Virus record (IMG/VR): IMGVR_UViG_3300020183_000292
Span: 1 to 32,070 of that record
DNA length: 32,070 nt
From: a virus
Strand: one strand, 5' to 3'
This document shows, in pieces, positions 14,901-22,783 of this stretch (positions are counted from its first letter, which is position 1; every line of letters starts with the position of its first letter). Below the pieces are notes generated by a model. That model worked only from the letters and a program-made list of their open reading frames with translations. It was not told the origin of the DNA and ran no database searches. The position numbers and the translations under genes were made by a program.

Positions 14901-16547
14901 ATGGCAGTCAAACTCTTTGGATTTACCCTAGGTCGAAAAGATGTTGTTCAACCGCAATTACCTGAACAACCTTCTTTTGCACTCCCAACACAAGCTATGG
15001 ATGATGGTGCAGTCACCATCACATCTGCAGCTCACTATGGAACTTATGTAGATTTAGAAGGTTCTGTTCGTAATGAAATTGAACTAATAACACGCTATCG
15101 TGAGATGGCAAACCATCCAGAATTAGAAATGGCGATTGATGATATTGTCAATGAAGCCATCACCCATGATGAAACAGGTAAGGTAGCTAATATTGTTTTA
15201 GATAAACTAACTCAACCTGAAACCATTAAAAAGAAAATACTCGAAGAATACAATAATATTCAGAAGATGCTTAACTTTAGCAATCTGGCTGATGACCTTT
15301 TTAAGCGTTGGTACATTGACGGTAGAATTAATTTTCATGTAGTTGTTGATGAAAAATCGCCAAAAGAAGGTATTAAAGAATTAAGATACATCGATCCACG
15401 CAAGATTCGTAAAGTGCGTGAGATTAAAAAAGAGCGTGATCCAAAAACTGGCGCTCAAATTATTTCCTCTATTGCTGAGTATTATGTTTATAATGACAAA
15501 GGCACTACATCACAAACTTATACAAGTAATGTAAATGCTGGTTTAAGAATTGCGCCAGAATCTATTATTAATGTAAATTCAGGTTTGATGGATGCAAAAA
15601 ACACTTTTGTCATTTCATATTTACATAAAGCTATCAAACCACTCAATCAGTTAAGAATGATTGAAGATGCTATCGTTATTTACCGTTTATCAAGAGCGCC
15701 TGAAAGACGAATATTTTATATTGATGTAGGTAATTTACCAAAAGGTAAAGCAGAACAATATCTTCGTGATGTTATGGTCAAATATCGTAACAAAATGGTA
15801 TATGATGCTCAAACAGGTGAATTAAGAGATGACCGCAAACACATGTCAATGCTTGAAGATTTTTGGTTACCTCGCCGTGAAGGCGGTAAAGGTACTGAAA
15901 TTACCACACTTCCAGCTGGTCAAAACCTTGGTGAATTAGAAGATGTAAAATATTTTCGTCAGAAGTTATTACAGTCATTAAATGTGCCTATTTCACGATT
16001 AGACTCGCAACAAGGTGGTATGATTGGTGTAGGTAGAGTGGCTGAAGTAACAAGAGATGAAGTTAAATTTGCTAAATTTGTTCAAAGATTAAGAAATAAG
16101 TTTTCTCAAATCTTCGATCAAGCTCTTCGTGTTCAATTGGTACTTAAAGGCATTTGCACACAAGAAGAATGGGAAGATTTCAAAGAAGCCATTTACTATG
16201 ACTTCTTAAAAGATAATAATTTTACCGAAATGCGTGATGCTGAATTACTCCGTGAAAGAGTAAATCTACTTCAAACGGTTGACCCATATATTGGTCGTTA
16301 TTATTCATCTAAATGGGTTCGTAAAAATATTCTTCAAATGAATGAAGAAGACATTGAACAAATGGAAAACGAAATTAAACAAGAAGAAAATGACGGAACT
16401 GGTGGTCCAATAATGCAAGGTGGTGAACAAGTATCAGCTGACCAATATCCTCCAGAAGACAACACGGTTGAACGTGGTGCCGAAGATTCAAAAACACCTC
16501 AACTTGATGCTGATGTTGAAAAGTATAGTAACATAAATAGAGCTTAA
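14901..16547 (+). CDS. 20: Portal protein gp20
   Basis: The dodecameric portal at the head vertex through which DNA is packaged and ejected. 548 residues (T4 gp20 524). Conserved portal segments: ELITRYREMANHPELEMAI DDI near residue 60, FKRWYIDGRINFHVVVD, YIDPRKIRKVREIKK, RMIEDAIVIYRLSRAPERRI FYIDVGNLPKGKAEQYL, and DFWLPRREGGKGTEI. The C-terminal tail is acidic and Gln/Glu-rich. It starts just after a terminator, suggesting partial readthrough or separate initiation. Assignment certain. Confidence 0.96.
   Translation: MAVKLFGFTLGRKDVVQPQLPEQPSFALPTQAMDDGAVTITSAAHYGTYVDLEGSVRNEIELITRYREMANHPELEMAIDDIVNEAITHDETGKVANIVLDKLTQPETIKKKILEEYNNIQKMLNFSNLADDLFKRWYIDGRINFHVVVDEKSPKEGIKELRYIDPRKIRKVREIKKERDPKTGAQIISSIAEYYVYNDKGTTSQTYTSNVNAGLRIAPESIINVNSGLMDAKNTFVISYLHKAIKPLNQLRMIEDAIVIYRLSRAPERRIFYIDVGNLPKGKAEQYLRDVMVKYRNKMVYDAQTGELRDDRKHMSMLEDFWLPRREGGKGTEITTLPAGQNLGELEDVKYFRQKLLQSLNVPISRLDSQQGGMIGVGRVAEVTRDEVKFAKFVQRLRNKFSQIFDQALRVQLVLKGICTQEEWEDFKEAIYYDFLKDNNFTEMRDAELLRERVNLLQTVDPYIGRYYSSKWVRKNILQMNEEDIEQMENEIKQEENDGTGGPIMQGGEQVSADQYPPEDNTVERGAEDSKTPQLDADVEKYSNINRA
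16532..16539 (+). promoter_or_regulatory. Candidate late promoter CATAAATA
   Basis: Seven-of-eight match to TATAAATA inside the 3' end of the portal gene, 25 bases before the start of the next gene, with ACGGAGAAA as ribosome binding site between them. It would drive the prohead core and protease genes. Confidence 0.5.
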
Positions 16548-16563
16548 CATAACGGAGAAAATT

Positions 16564-16890
16564 ATGGAAACAACACAATTTATTGATCAACTTGTAGCCG
16601 GTAAATCTGCTCAAGCTAAAGAAACACTTACAGATATTTTATCTGCTAAAGCCTTTAATGCACTTGAAAATCGTAAAATTGAAATTGCTAAATCATCTTT
16701 TGGTGGTATAGAACAAGATCAGAATGAAGATCAAGATATTGAAGTTTTAGATGCAAATGAAGTCAATGGTGTTCAAATGAGTGATATTGAAGTGCAAGAT
16801 ACTGCCGATACACCAATGAAAGATGAGCTTATAACACAAGAAGAATTTGATGCTTCAGGATTAATTCCTGCTAAAGTAATGGCAAAATGA
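16564..16890 (+). CDS. Putative prohead core protein (gp67/gp68-like position)
   Basis: 108 residues. The N-terminal part, FIDQLVAGKSAQAKETL followed by TDILSAKAFNALENRKIEIAKSSF, is a helical pattern seen in small head-core proteins next to the portal of T4-like phages; the C-terminal half is acidic (EDQDIEVLDANEVNGV...). T4 has core genes 67 and 68 in this place. The first 41 residues of the module align without gaps to the N-terminus of the gene at 17582 (about 11 identities), pointing to an ancient duplication. Exact equivalence to 67 or 68 is unsure. Confidence 0.6.
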   Translation: METTQFIDQLVAGKSAQAKETLTDILSAKAFNALENRKIEIAKSSFGGIEQDQNEDQDIEVLDANEVNGVQMSDIEVQDTADTPMKDELITQEEFDASGLIPAKVMAK

Positions 16891-17582
16891 AATCTTTAGA
16901 ACAGTTTAGACTTTTAATAGAAGAGGAGAAACAAGATTACTCCAAATTTGATGCGTTGGTACGAGCTGGATTAGCAAACAGGTCTCAAATACAAAGAATT
17001 CATCGTGTTTTAAATAAAATGGGTGAAGAAAAACCAACTTTTAACCCAACTGACCGAGCATTGATGCAAATGCTTTTTTTAAAAATGGCTGATTTAATTA
17101 CAAGTAAGCAACTATTTCAAAAAACAAGGCAAACAGTTCGTGAGGAATATGAAGAAATTAATGAGGCATTAGATTCAAGTGATCCACCTTTTGTATTAGT
17201 ATTAAAGAGAAAAGCCATTCGTTTATATCCAAATGGTCAAAAAATTGCTCTTTATTTTAACAACAAAATTAACAAATATTTTAGTGTTCCTTATGGTCCT
17301 GGTGTTGACTCTAATATACAGGCGGAAAATTTAAAAAACGGTATAAATACTATTAATGAAAACAACATAACACAGTTGCAAAAGATTAAAGATAATCACC
17401 AACTTGGTGCGATTAAACATAATGATGGAACTTCAAGTAAAGTTGATGTGCAAACTGCTCATGCAATTCTTAATGTTCATAAAAAATTGAATGATAAGAA
17501 TAAAAAGAAGTTTGAAGACATGATTAATAAATCACGTCAACATTTACAAAAAGCGGCAGAATTTTCACAAAAGAGAATGTAG
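16887..17582 (+). CDS. Conserved head-cluster protein, unknown function
   Basis: 231 residues; the ATG overlaps the previous stop (ATGA). It begins MKSLEQFRLLIEEEKQDYSKFD with an Arg/Lys-rich helical region (LVRAGLANRSQIQRIHRVL), a central beta-like FVLVLKRKAIRLYPNGQKIAL plus YFNNKINKYFSVPYG segment, and a C-terminal basic coiled-coil region ending QHLQKAAEFSQKRM. Homologues occur at this place in related phages (from memory). The position suggests a prohead core or assembly role, but no motif shows it. Confidence 0.55.
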   Translation: MKSLEQFRLLIEEEKQDYSKFDALVRAGLANRSQIQRIHRVLNKMGEEKPTFNPTDRALMQMLFLKMADLITSKQLFQKTRQTVREEYEEINEALDSSDPPFVLVLKRKAIRLYPNGQKIALYFNNKINKYFSVPYGPGVDSNIQAENLKNGINTINENNITQLQKIKDNHQLGAIKHNDGTSSKVDVQTAHAILNVHKKLNDKNKKKFEDMINKSRQHLQKAAEFSQKRM

Positions 17583-18031
17583 TGTTAAATTTTGTTGATT
17601 TAATATTACAAAATAAATTAGACGAAGCAAAAAAAATATTATTTGATCGTCTTGATGAAATGATCGCAGATCGTATAAAAAGTGCTAAACGATATGTAGC
17701 TGAAGATAGATTTGAAAAAGTAGAAAACCTTGAAGAAGTTGCTAGACGTAATGTTAATATTATTAGAATGGGAAGAATCAATAAGATTCGCCGTAGAATA
17801 AGAAGAAACGCTAAAGGACGAATTATTGTTCAAAAAAACAGAAGACGTTCAGGTATAAAAGGTTATCGTATTTCTGGTAATACAGTTAGACGAATACCAG
17901 CAACAACAAGACTTAAAAAAGCCCGTTTATTAAAACGGTCATGGAAAACAACTAGAAGAGCTAAACTTCGTAGAACATTATTAAAACGAAAAATGTCTAT
18001 GCGAAGAAGAGCCGGATTAGGACTAAAATAA
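17582..18031 (+). CDS. Prohead core-like protein with very basic C-terminus
   Basis: A GTG start overlapping the previous stop (TAGTG) gives 149 residues. The N-terminal 45 residues (FVDLILQNKLDEAKKILFDR) resemble the N-terminus of the core candidate at 16564. From residue about 60 onward the chain is extremely basic, with runs such as RRRIRRNAKGR, KNRRRSGIKGYR and KRSWKTTRRAKLRR and few acidic residues. This suggests nucleic-acid or acidic-core binding inside the prohead. It could be the counterpart of T4 gp68. The opposite charge of the two related proteins suggests complementary core partners (inference). Confidence 0.55.
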   Translation: MLNFVDLILQNKLDEAKKILFDRLDEMIADRIKSAKRYVAEDRFEKVENLEEVARRNVNIIRMGRINKIRRRIRRNAKGRIIVQKNRRRSGIKGYRISGNTVRRIPATTRLKKARLLKRSWKTTRRAKLRRTLLKRKMSMRRRAGLGLK

Positions 18032-18032
18032 A

Positions 18033-18383
18033 ATGCCATTTGAATTAATTAACTCTATAAGAAGTCCTTCAATTATTCGTATTGAAGGAACAGGTACAAC
18101 TACAGTTGCTTTAGCTAACTTATCAGCGAGTGCTAATGAAACTGTAACATCCGCAAGCATTAAAAGAATAAATTGGTCAACAAACGGCAATATTCAAATT
18201 GTCAGAAGTTCTGTTCCAATTGTTTCTTTACACAATACGGGCGAAATGCGTCTTGATGAGTATGGTTATTCAATTGCAAATAATAATACCTCATCTATTG
18301 TAATTACAATTAATACCGGCGGTACAGTAGTATTAGAAGTATCTAAAGAAGCAACTTATGCAACAGCATTAACAGGATTCTAA
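18033..18383 (+). CDS. Small beta-rich virion protein, unknown
   Basis: 116 residues, starting one base after the previous stop. The product (MPFELINSIRSPSIIRIEGT, TTTVALANLSASANETV, KRINWSTNGNIQIVRSSV, TGEMRLDEYGYSI, SIVITINTGGTVVLEV) is almost all beta strands and has few charged residues, like small virion decoration or structural proteins. The gene sits directly before the prohead protease in the head cluster, and similar proteins occur here in other aquatic T4-like phages (from memory). No enzymatic motif. Confidence 0.55.
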   Translation: MPFELINSIRSPSIIRIEGTGTTTVALANLSASANETVTSASIKRINWSTNGNIQIVRSSVPIVSLHNTGEMRLDEYGYSIANNNTSSIVITINTGGTVVLEVSKEATYATALTGF

Positions 18384-18384
18384 C

Positions 18385-19035
18385 ATGAAACTTATTAGAG
18401 AAACCGTAGAAAATGTAAAGTATGTTACAGAGGCTTCAGAAAACGGTAAAAAGCATCTTTTCATTGAAGGTACATTTCTTGTTGGCGATACAGTCAATCG
18501 TAACAATCGCATGTATAAAATGGATACTCTTCGAAAAGAAGTCAACCGTTACAATGAAGAATATATTAAAACGAATCGTGCATTAGGTGAGTTAGGTCAT
18601 CCTGACACACCAACAATCAATCTTGAAAGGGTATCCCATAAAATTGTATCACTATCTGAAGATGGTAATACATTCTATGGTAAAGCTTTAATCCTTGAAA
18701 CACCATATGGTCAAATTGTCAAAAACTTTATTGATAACGATGTAAGTATTGGTGTATCTTCAAGAGCTCTTGGTTCAGTAGTTACAACTAAAGACGGTTA
18801 TAGCCTAGTCCAAGATGACCTCAAATTAGCAACAGCGGCAGACATTGTTGCGGATCCATCAGCACCGGGTGCGTTTGTAAATGGCATCATGGAAAATAAA
18901 GAATGGATGTTTATTGAAGGTAAATTTGTAGAAACTGACTTTGACCTTGCAAAAACACAAATTCGTAAGGCATCTTCAAAAGAAATTGAAGAGGTGGCCT
19001 TAAAATTATTTGAAAATTACCTCAGAAAACTTTAA
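18385..19035 (+). CDS. 21: Prohead core protease gp21
   Basis: 216 residues (T4 gp21 212). This serine protease of the herpes-assemblin fold matures the prohead by cutting scaffold and capsid proteins. Catalytic motifs are visible: GELGHPDTP with His72, and the DVSIGVSSRALG segment (residues 119-130) carrying the nucleophilic Ser. The N-terminal YVTEASENGKKHLFIEGTF and NRNNRMY are also typical. It starts one base after the previous gene and is followed by a consensus late promoter before the scaffold gene. Confidence 0.93.
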   Translation: MKLIRETVENVKYVTEASENGKKHLFIEGTFLVGDTVNRNNRMYKMDTLRKEVNRYNEEYIKTNRALGELGHPDTPTINLERVSHKIVSLSEDGNTFYGKALILETPYGQIVKNFIDNDVSIGVSSRALGSVVTTKDGYSLVQDDLKLATAADIVADPSAPGAFVNGIMENKEWMFIEGKFVETDFDLAKTQIRKASSKEIEEVALKLFENYLRKL

Positions 19036-19038
19036 TTT

Positions 19039-19046
19039 TATAAATA
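19039..19046 (+). promoter_or_regulatory. Consensus T4 late promoter TATAAATA
   Basis: An exact eight-of-eight match to the T4 late -10 element, in the 33-base gap between genes 21 and 22, followed by ATAAGGAGATT ribosome binding site. It fits the gp55 late sigma factor encoded downstream in the window. Confidence 0.8.
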
Positions 19047-19068
19047 AGAAATCATAAGGAGATTCCTA

Positions 19069-20238
19069 ATGGCAACAAATAAACTCATGGAAGCAGCTGC
19101 TGAAGTTCTTGCAACACGCAAGCAACCCGTACCAGCTGAACCAATGCACAAAGTGGACGCAGAGGTCACAGACCTTGGTGGTCCAAAACAAGATTTAGAC
19201 GACAATAAACCGGGCGGTGATATTTACGGCAAGTATAAAGTTGATACTGCTAAAGCGACCAGTGGTTTTAAAATGATACATTCGCCAACAACTAAACCCT
19301 CAGCTGCTTCAGCTGATCCGGAAGCAGGTAAAAAACTTGTAGGTGAAGAAGAAGAATCAGACGAAGAAGAAACAATCGATGAAGCTTCTGATATGCACAA
19401 AGATGAAAAACATAACGATGAAAAGAAAAAAGTAAAAGATGAAGCATATCACATGATGACTAAAGCGCCTGCAAACAAATATGCGATGAATAAAGAAGAA
19501 ATGAAGAAAAAAATGCAAGAAGATATTGATGCTCTTTTTGCAGATGATTCTACAATTTCTGAAGATTTTAAATCTAAAGTTTCTACAATTTTTGAAGCTC
19601 GTGTTAATGACCGTGTTTCACAAATTCAAGAAGAAATTGAAGCAAACTATGCTGATATGCTTGAAGAAGCAATCACATCTGTTCGTAAAGATTTAACAGA
19701 AAAAGTAGATGATTATCTTTCTTACGTTGTCGACCAATGGATGGGTGACAATGAAATTGCTATTGAATCTGGTTTACGCACAGAATTAACAGACGACTTT
19801 ATTGCTGGTTTACGCAATCTATTCGCAGAACATTATATTAGTGTTCCTGATGAAAAAGTTGATCTCGTTGATGAACTTGCTGGTAAAGTTGAAGAACTTG
19901 AAAGCAAACTCAATGAAGAAATTGAGCGTGGTGTTAGCTTTGCTAAAGCATTAGTTGAATCACGCAAAAATGAAGTAACTCGTGAAGTAAGTGAAGGTCT
20001 CACATCAACTCAAGTTGAAAAAATCAAATCACTCGCAGAGAGTGTTGAATTCTCCACAGAGGACGAATACAAATCAAAACTTGAAACAATTCGTGAGAAT
20101 TATTTTCCATCTGGCGTTAAAAAAGCTGATGAATCACAACTTAACGAAATCGTAGAAGATACTGAAGGCGAAAAGAAAGTTATTAATGATCCATTTGTAG
20201 CTGCAGTATCCGATGCAATTAGTAAAACGAAATTTTAA
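19069..20238 (+). CDS. 22: Prohead scaffold protein gp22
   Basis: 389 residues (T4 gp22 269). Highly charged, mostly alpha-helical and Glu/Lys/Asp-rich, as expected for the internal scaffold around which gp23 assembles. It begins MATNKLMEAAAEVLATRKQP, has a disordered acidic region (EEEESDEEETIDEAS) near residues 95-115, and a helical core with INDRVSQIQEEIE-like segments and DYLSYVVDQWMGDNEIAIES, a conserved block of this family. The longer N-terminal disordered part explains the size difference. Likely cleaved by gp21. Preceded by a perfect late promoter and followed by gp23. Confidence 0.9.
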   Translation: MATNKLMEAAAEVLATRKQPVPAEPMHKVDAEVTDLGGPKQDLDDNKPGGDIYGKYKVDTAKATSGFKMIHSPTTKPSAASADPEAGKKLVGEEEESDEEETIDEASDMHKDEKHNDEKKKVKDEAYHMMTKAPANKYAMNKEEMKKKMQEDIDALFADDSTISEDFKSKVSTIFEARVNDRVSQIQEEIEANYADMLEEAITSVRKDLTEKVDDYLSYVVDQWMGDNEIAIESGLRTELTDDFIAGLRNLFAEHYISVPDEKVDLVDELAGKVEELESKLNEEIERGVSFAKALVESRKNEVTREVSEGLTSTQVEKIKSLAESVEFSTEDEYKSKLETIRENYFPSGVKKADESQLNEIVEDTEGEKKVINDPFVAAVSDAISKTKF

Positions 20239-20267
20239 TTAAAAAATTATCTAGGAGATAAAAAAAA

Positions 20268-21590
20268 ATGTATTTGTCCGAATCATTACAGAAAAAGTGG
20301 GAAGGTGTTCTTGAACACCCCGACTTACCTGCAATTAAAGACCCGTATCGTAAGGCTGTGACTGCTGTCATTCTTGAGAATCAAGCTCAAGAAATGCAAA
20401 AAGCAAGTCAAATGCTTACTGAAGCTACACCAGCTAACGCAGCAGGTACAGGCGGTTTTGGTGCTGGAGCAGCTGCCGGTGGTCCAGTTGCCGGTTTTGA
20501 TCCAATCTTAATCAGTTTAGTTCGCCGTTCATTACCAAACTTAATCGCATACGATGTATGCGGTGTTCAACCAATGACAGGCCCAACTGGTTTAATCTTT
20601 GCTATGCGTTCTACATTTAGCACATCTAATGTGACCGCAGGCGCAACAGAAGCATTTTACAACGAAGCTAATACAGGTTTTGGTGGTGTTTCTGCCGCAC
20701 AAACAACTCTTGCTGTTGGTACTGCTGCTGCTAACACATTCGTTGGTAATGCTGCTCCATCACTTGGTTTAACAACAGCTTCTGCTGAAGATTTAACATT
20801 TGCAGAAATGGCATTCTCAATTGAAAAAGTTACTGTTACTGCTAGAACAAGAGCATTAAAAGCAGAATACTCAATTGAACTTGCACAAGACCTTAAAGCA
20901 GTTCATGGTTTAGATGCAGAAACAGAATTAGCAAACATCTTGTCTGCTGAAATTCTTGCTGAAATTAACCGTGAAGTTGTTAGAACAATCTATGGTACTG
21001 CTGTAACAGGTTGCCAAGTTGGTACAACTACTGCTGGTAAATTTGACCTCGACACCGATTCAAACGGTCGTTGGATGGTTGAAAAAGTTAAAGGTTTAGC
21101 TTTCCAAATTGAAAGAGAAGCCAATACTATCGCTAAATTAACTCGTAGAGGCAAAGGTAATATTTTAATTTGCTCAAGCGATGTTGCTTCAGCGTTGGCG
21201 ATGTCTGGTATTCTTGATTACAATTCAGCTTTACAAGCAAATGTAGCCTTGACTGTTGATGATACAGGTAACACATATGCCGGTACTCTCTTCGGTCGTA
21301 TCAAAGTGTATATTGATCCGTTTGCTCCAACATCAGCAACTCAAGAATTTGCAGTTGTTGGTTACAAAGGTTCAAATGCTTATGATGCAGGTTTATTCTA
21401 TTGCCCATATGTTCCTTTACAAATGGTTCGTGCAGTTGACACATCGAATTTCCAACCAAAAATTGGTTTCAAAACTCGTTACGGTCTAGTTGCAAACCCA
21501 TTTGCACAAGGTACAACACAAGGCCTTGGTGCATTGACTGTGTTGGTTAACAACTACTATCGTGCATTTAAAGTTGCAAACTTGATGTAA
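20268..21590 (+). CDS. 23: Major capsid protein gp23 (precursor)
   Basis: 440 residues (T4 gp23 521), with the HK97-type fold inferred from family. It begins MYLSESLQKKWEGVLEHPDL and has the diagnostic LIAYDVCGVQPMTGPTGLIF segment, TARTRALKAEYSIELAQDLK, and a C-terminal FKTRYGLVANPFA. The likely gp21 cleavage site is after Glu52 in QMLTE|ATPA, leaving a mature chain beginning at Ala53; this is by analogy with T4, where cleavage follows a hydrophobic-x-Glu motif. TAGGAGATA is the ribosome binding site. A strong terminator follows. Confidence 0.97.
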   Translation: MYLSESLQKKWEGVLEHPDLPAIKDPYRKAVTAVILENQAQEMQKASQMLTEATPANAAGTGGFGAGAAAGGPVAGFDPILISLVRRSLPNLIAYDVCGVQPMTGPTGLIFAMRSTFSTSNVTAGATEAFYNEANTGFGGVSAAQTTLAVGTAAANTFVGNAAPSLGLTTASAEDLTFAEMAFSIEKVTVTARTRALKAEYSIELAQDLKAVHGLDAETELANILSAEILAEINREVVRTIYGTAVTGCQVGTTTAGKFDLDTDSNGRWMVEKVKGLAFQIEREANTIAKLTRRGKGNILICSSDVASALAMSGILDYNSALQANVALTVDDTGNTYAGTLFGRIKVYIDPFAPTSATQEFAVVGYKGSNAYDAGLFYCPYVPLQMVRAVDTSNFQPKIGFKTRYGLVANPFAQGTTQGLGALTVLVNNYYRAFKVANLM

Positions 21591-21648
21591 TTTAAAAGTC
21601 TTATAATTATAACTATAATAAAAGACTAGAAAAGTAGTAAAACTCAAA

Positions 21649-21679
21649 AGAGGGCTCTGTAAGGAGTCCTCTTTTTTTT
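21649..21679 (+). terminator. Rho-independent terminator after gp23
   Basis: A 9-bp stem AGAGGGCTC / GAGTCCTCT with one G-T pair, a 6-base loop and an eight-T tail. It ends the head-gene unit; a late-promoter-like CATAAATA follows right away. Confidence 0.9.
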
Positions 21680-21681
21680 AG

Positions 21682-21689
21682 CATAAATA
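21682..21689 (+). promoter_or_regulatory. Candidate late promoter CATAAATA
   Basis: Seven-of-eight match to TATAAATA between the gp23 terminator and the start of the tail gene at 21697. The very short leader (about 2 bases after the expected start point) is a problem: either translation starts on a nearly leaderless mRNA or the match is chance. Confidence 0.35.
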
Positions 21690-21696
21690 AACCACT

Positions 21697-22236
21697 ATGA
21701 CAATAAGCACTCGTAATCCAACAAATCCCAACTTTCTACAACCAAATAAGTTTCAACTTAATTTTGGTCGTTCACCCAATGTTAGATATTTTTGTCAATC
21801 ATTAAGTGTACCCGGTATTTCTTTGTCTGAAATTCCACAAACTAATCCATTTGTTGATGTGTATATTCCTGGTGAAAAAGCTATATACGATTTATTGAAT
21901 ATTACATTTATTGTTGATGAAGAATTAAGATCATGGCTTGAAATACACGATTGGATTCGTGCTATGACTTTTCCTAAAGAATTTGCTGAATATAGAAATC
22001 TTAGTAAATTAAACAAATATGCAACAAACATTCCAATAAGCAAACCTCAATACTCTGATGCGACTGTTACTTTGCTTTCATCATCAAATACTCCATACTA
22101 TAATATTAAATTTTTTGAAGTATTTCCTACCACTCTTTCTACATTTGTAATGAGTGTGACAGATTCACCAGATACAATCATTACGGCTGATGCTACTTTT
22201 AGATATTCGTATTTTGATGTAGAAAAATTGTTTTAA
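21697..22236 (+). CDS. Tail protein with tube-like fold (gp3 position; tail completion candidate)
   Basis: 179 residues. The N-terminal half has NKFQLNFGRSPNVRYFCQSL, SVPGISLSEIPQTNPFVDVY and a DLLNITFIVDEELRSWLEIHDWI block that follow the same pattern as gp19 in this window (F-C-x5-PG, then a strand pair, then D/E-D/E-(F/L)...W), so it belongs to the tube fold family that includes gp19 and gp54. In T4-like aquatic phages the gene between 23 and uvsY is often labelled gp3, tail completion (T4 gp3 about 176 residues; from memory). It could equally be a baseplate tube initiator. Virion tail role is firm, exact role not. Confidence 0.65.
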   Translation: MTISTRNPTNPNFLQPNKFQLNFGRSPNVRYFCQSLSVPGISLSEIPQTNPFVDVYIPGEKAIYDLLNITFIVDEELRSWLEIHDWIRAMTFPKEFAEYRNLSKLNKYATNIPISKPQYSDATVTLLSSSNTPYYNIKFFEVFPTTLSTFVMSVTDSPDTIITADATFRYSYFDVEKLF

Positions 22237-22296
22237 TCAAATATTTTTATTTGGCCAATACACATACATTTATACCTAAATTATTCTAAAAAACGC

Positions 22297-22325
22297 TTGA
22301 CAATTTAATGGAGGTGATGTATCCT
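22297..22325 (+). promoter_or_regulatory. Sigma70-type promoter before uvsY
   Basis: TTGACA, 17-base spacer, TATCCT, with transcription expected to start near 22332 and the uvsY ATG at 22349 preceded by AAAGGATAAC. The exact -35 and ideal spacing suggest early expression of the recombination genes by host RNA polymerase. Confidence 0.65.
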
Positions 22326-22348
22326 TGAAGTAAAAGGATAACAATTAT

Positions 22349-22783
22349 ATGAAACAACTTGAAGAATTATTAGAAATGTGGCGCAAAGATTCTGAAATAG
22401 ATAGAACAGAACCAGGCAAAGCGTTATTAGACATTCCTAAATTACACAGCAAATATTTAAATATTCTTTCAAAACATCGTCTATTAGCCAAAGAAGCTGA
22501 TTTTAAGTTAAATAAGATGAAGGTTTTGAAATGGGAATATTATACAGGTAAATTAGATGAAGACCAACTAAAACAATACGGTTGGGAACCATTTCCATAT
22601 GTCTTAAAAGCTGAAGTTAATAATTACATTGAAGCTGATAACGACATCAACACTCGTTTAGCACAAAAAGCCTTGCATGAAGAAATCGTAGATGTATGCA
22701 GTTCAATACTCAAAGAATTAAATAATCGAACTTGGGAACTTAGGTCGTTTATAGATTGGGAAAAATTTATTCAAGGTGTCTGA
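22349..22783 (+). CDS. uvsY: Recombination mediator UvsY
   Basis: 144 residues (T4 UvsY 137). UvsY loads the UvsX recombinase on single-stranded DNA coated with gp32. The N-terminal LEELLEMWRKDSEID and the following PGKALLDIPKLHSKYLNIL, KLNKMKVLKWEYYTGKLDEDQLKQYGWEPF are diagnostic of the family, and the C-terminal part is helical (ALHEEIVDVCSSILKELNNRTWELRSFIDW). It overlaps uvsW by eight bases. Preceded by a sigma70-type promoter. Confidence 0.93.
   Translation: MKQLEELLEMWRKDSEIDRTEPGKALLDIPKLHSKYLNILSKHRLLAKEADFKLNKMKVLKWEYYTGKLDEDQLKQYGWEPFPYVLKAEVNNYIEADNDINTRLAQKALHEEIVDVCSSILKELNNRTWELRSFIDWEKFIQGV

Noticed and set aside
22308-22328. Six-codon leader ORF before uvsY
   Set aside because: It lies within the promoter, upstream of the expected transcription start.
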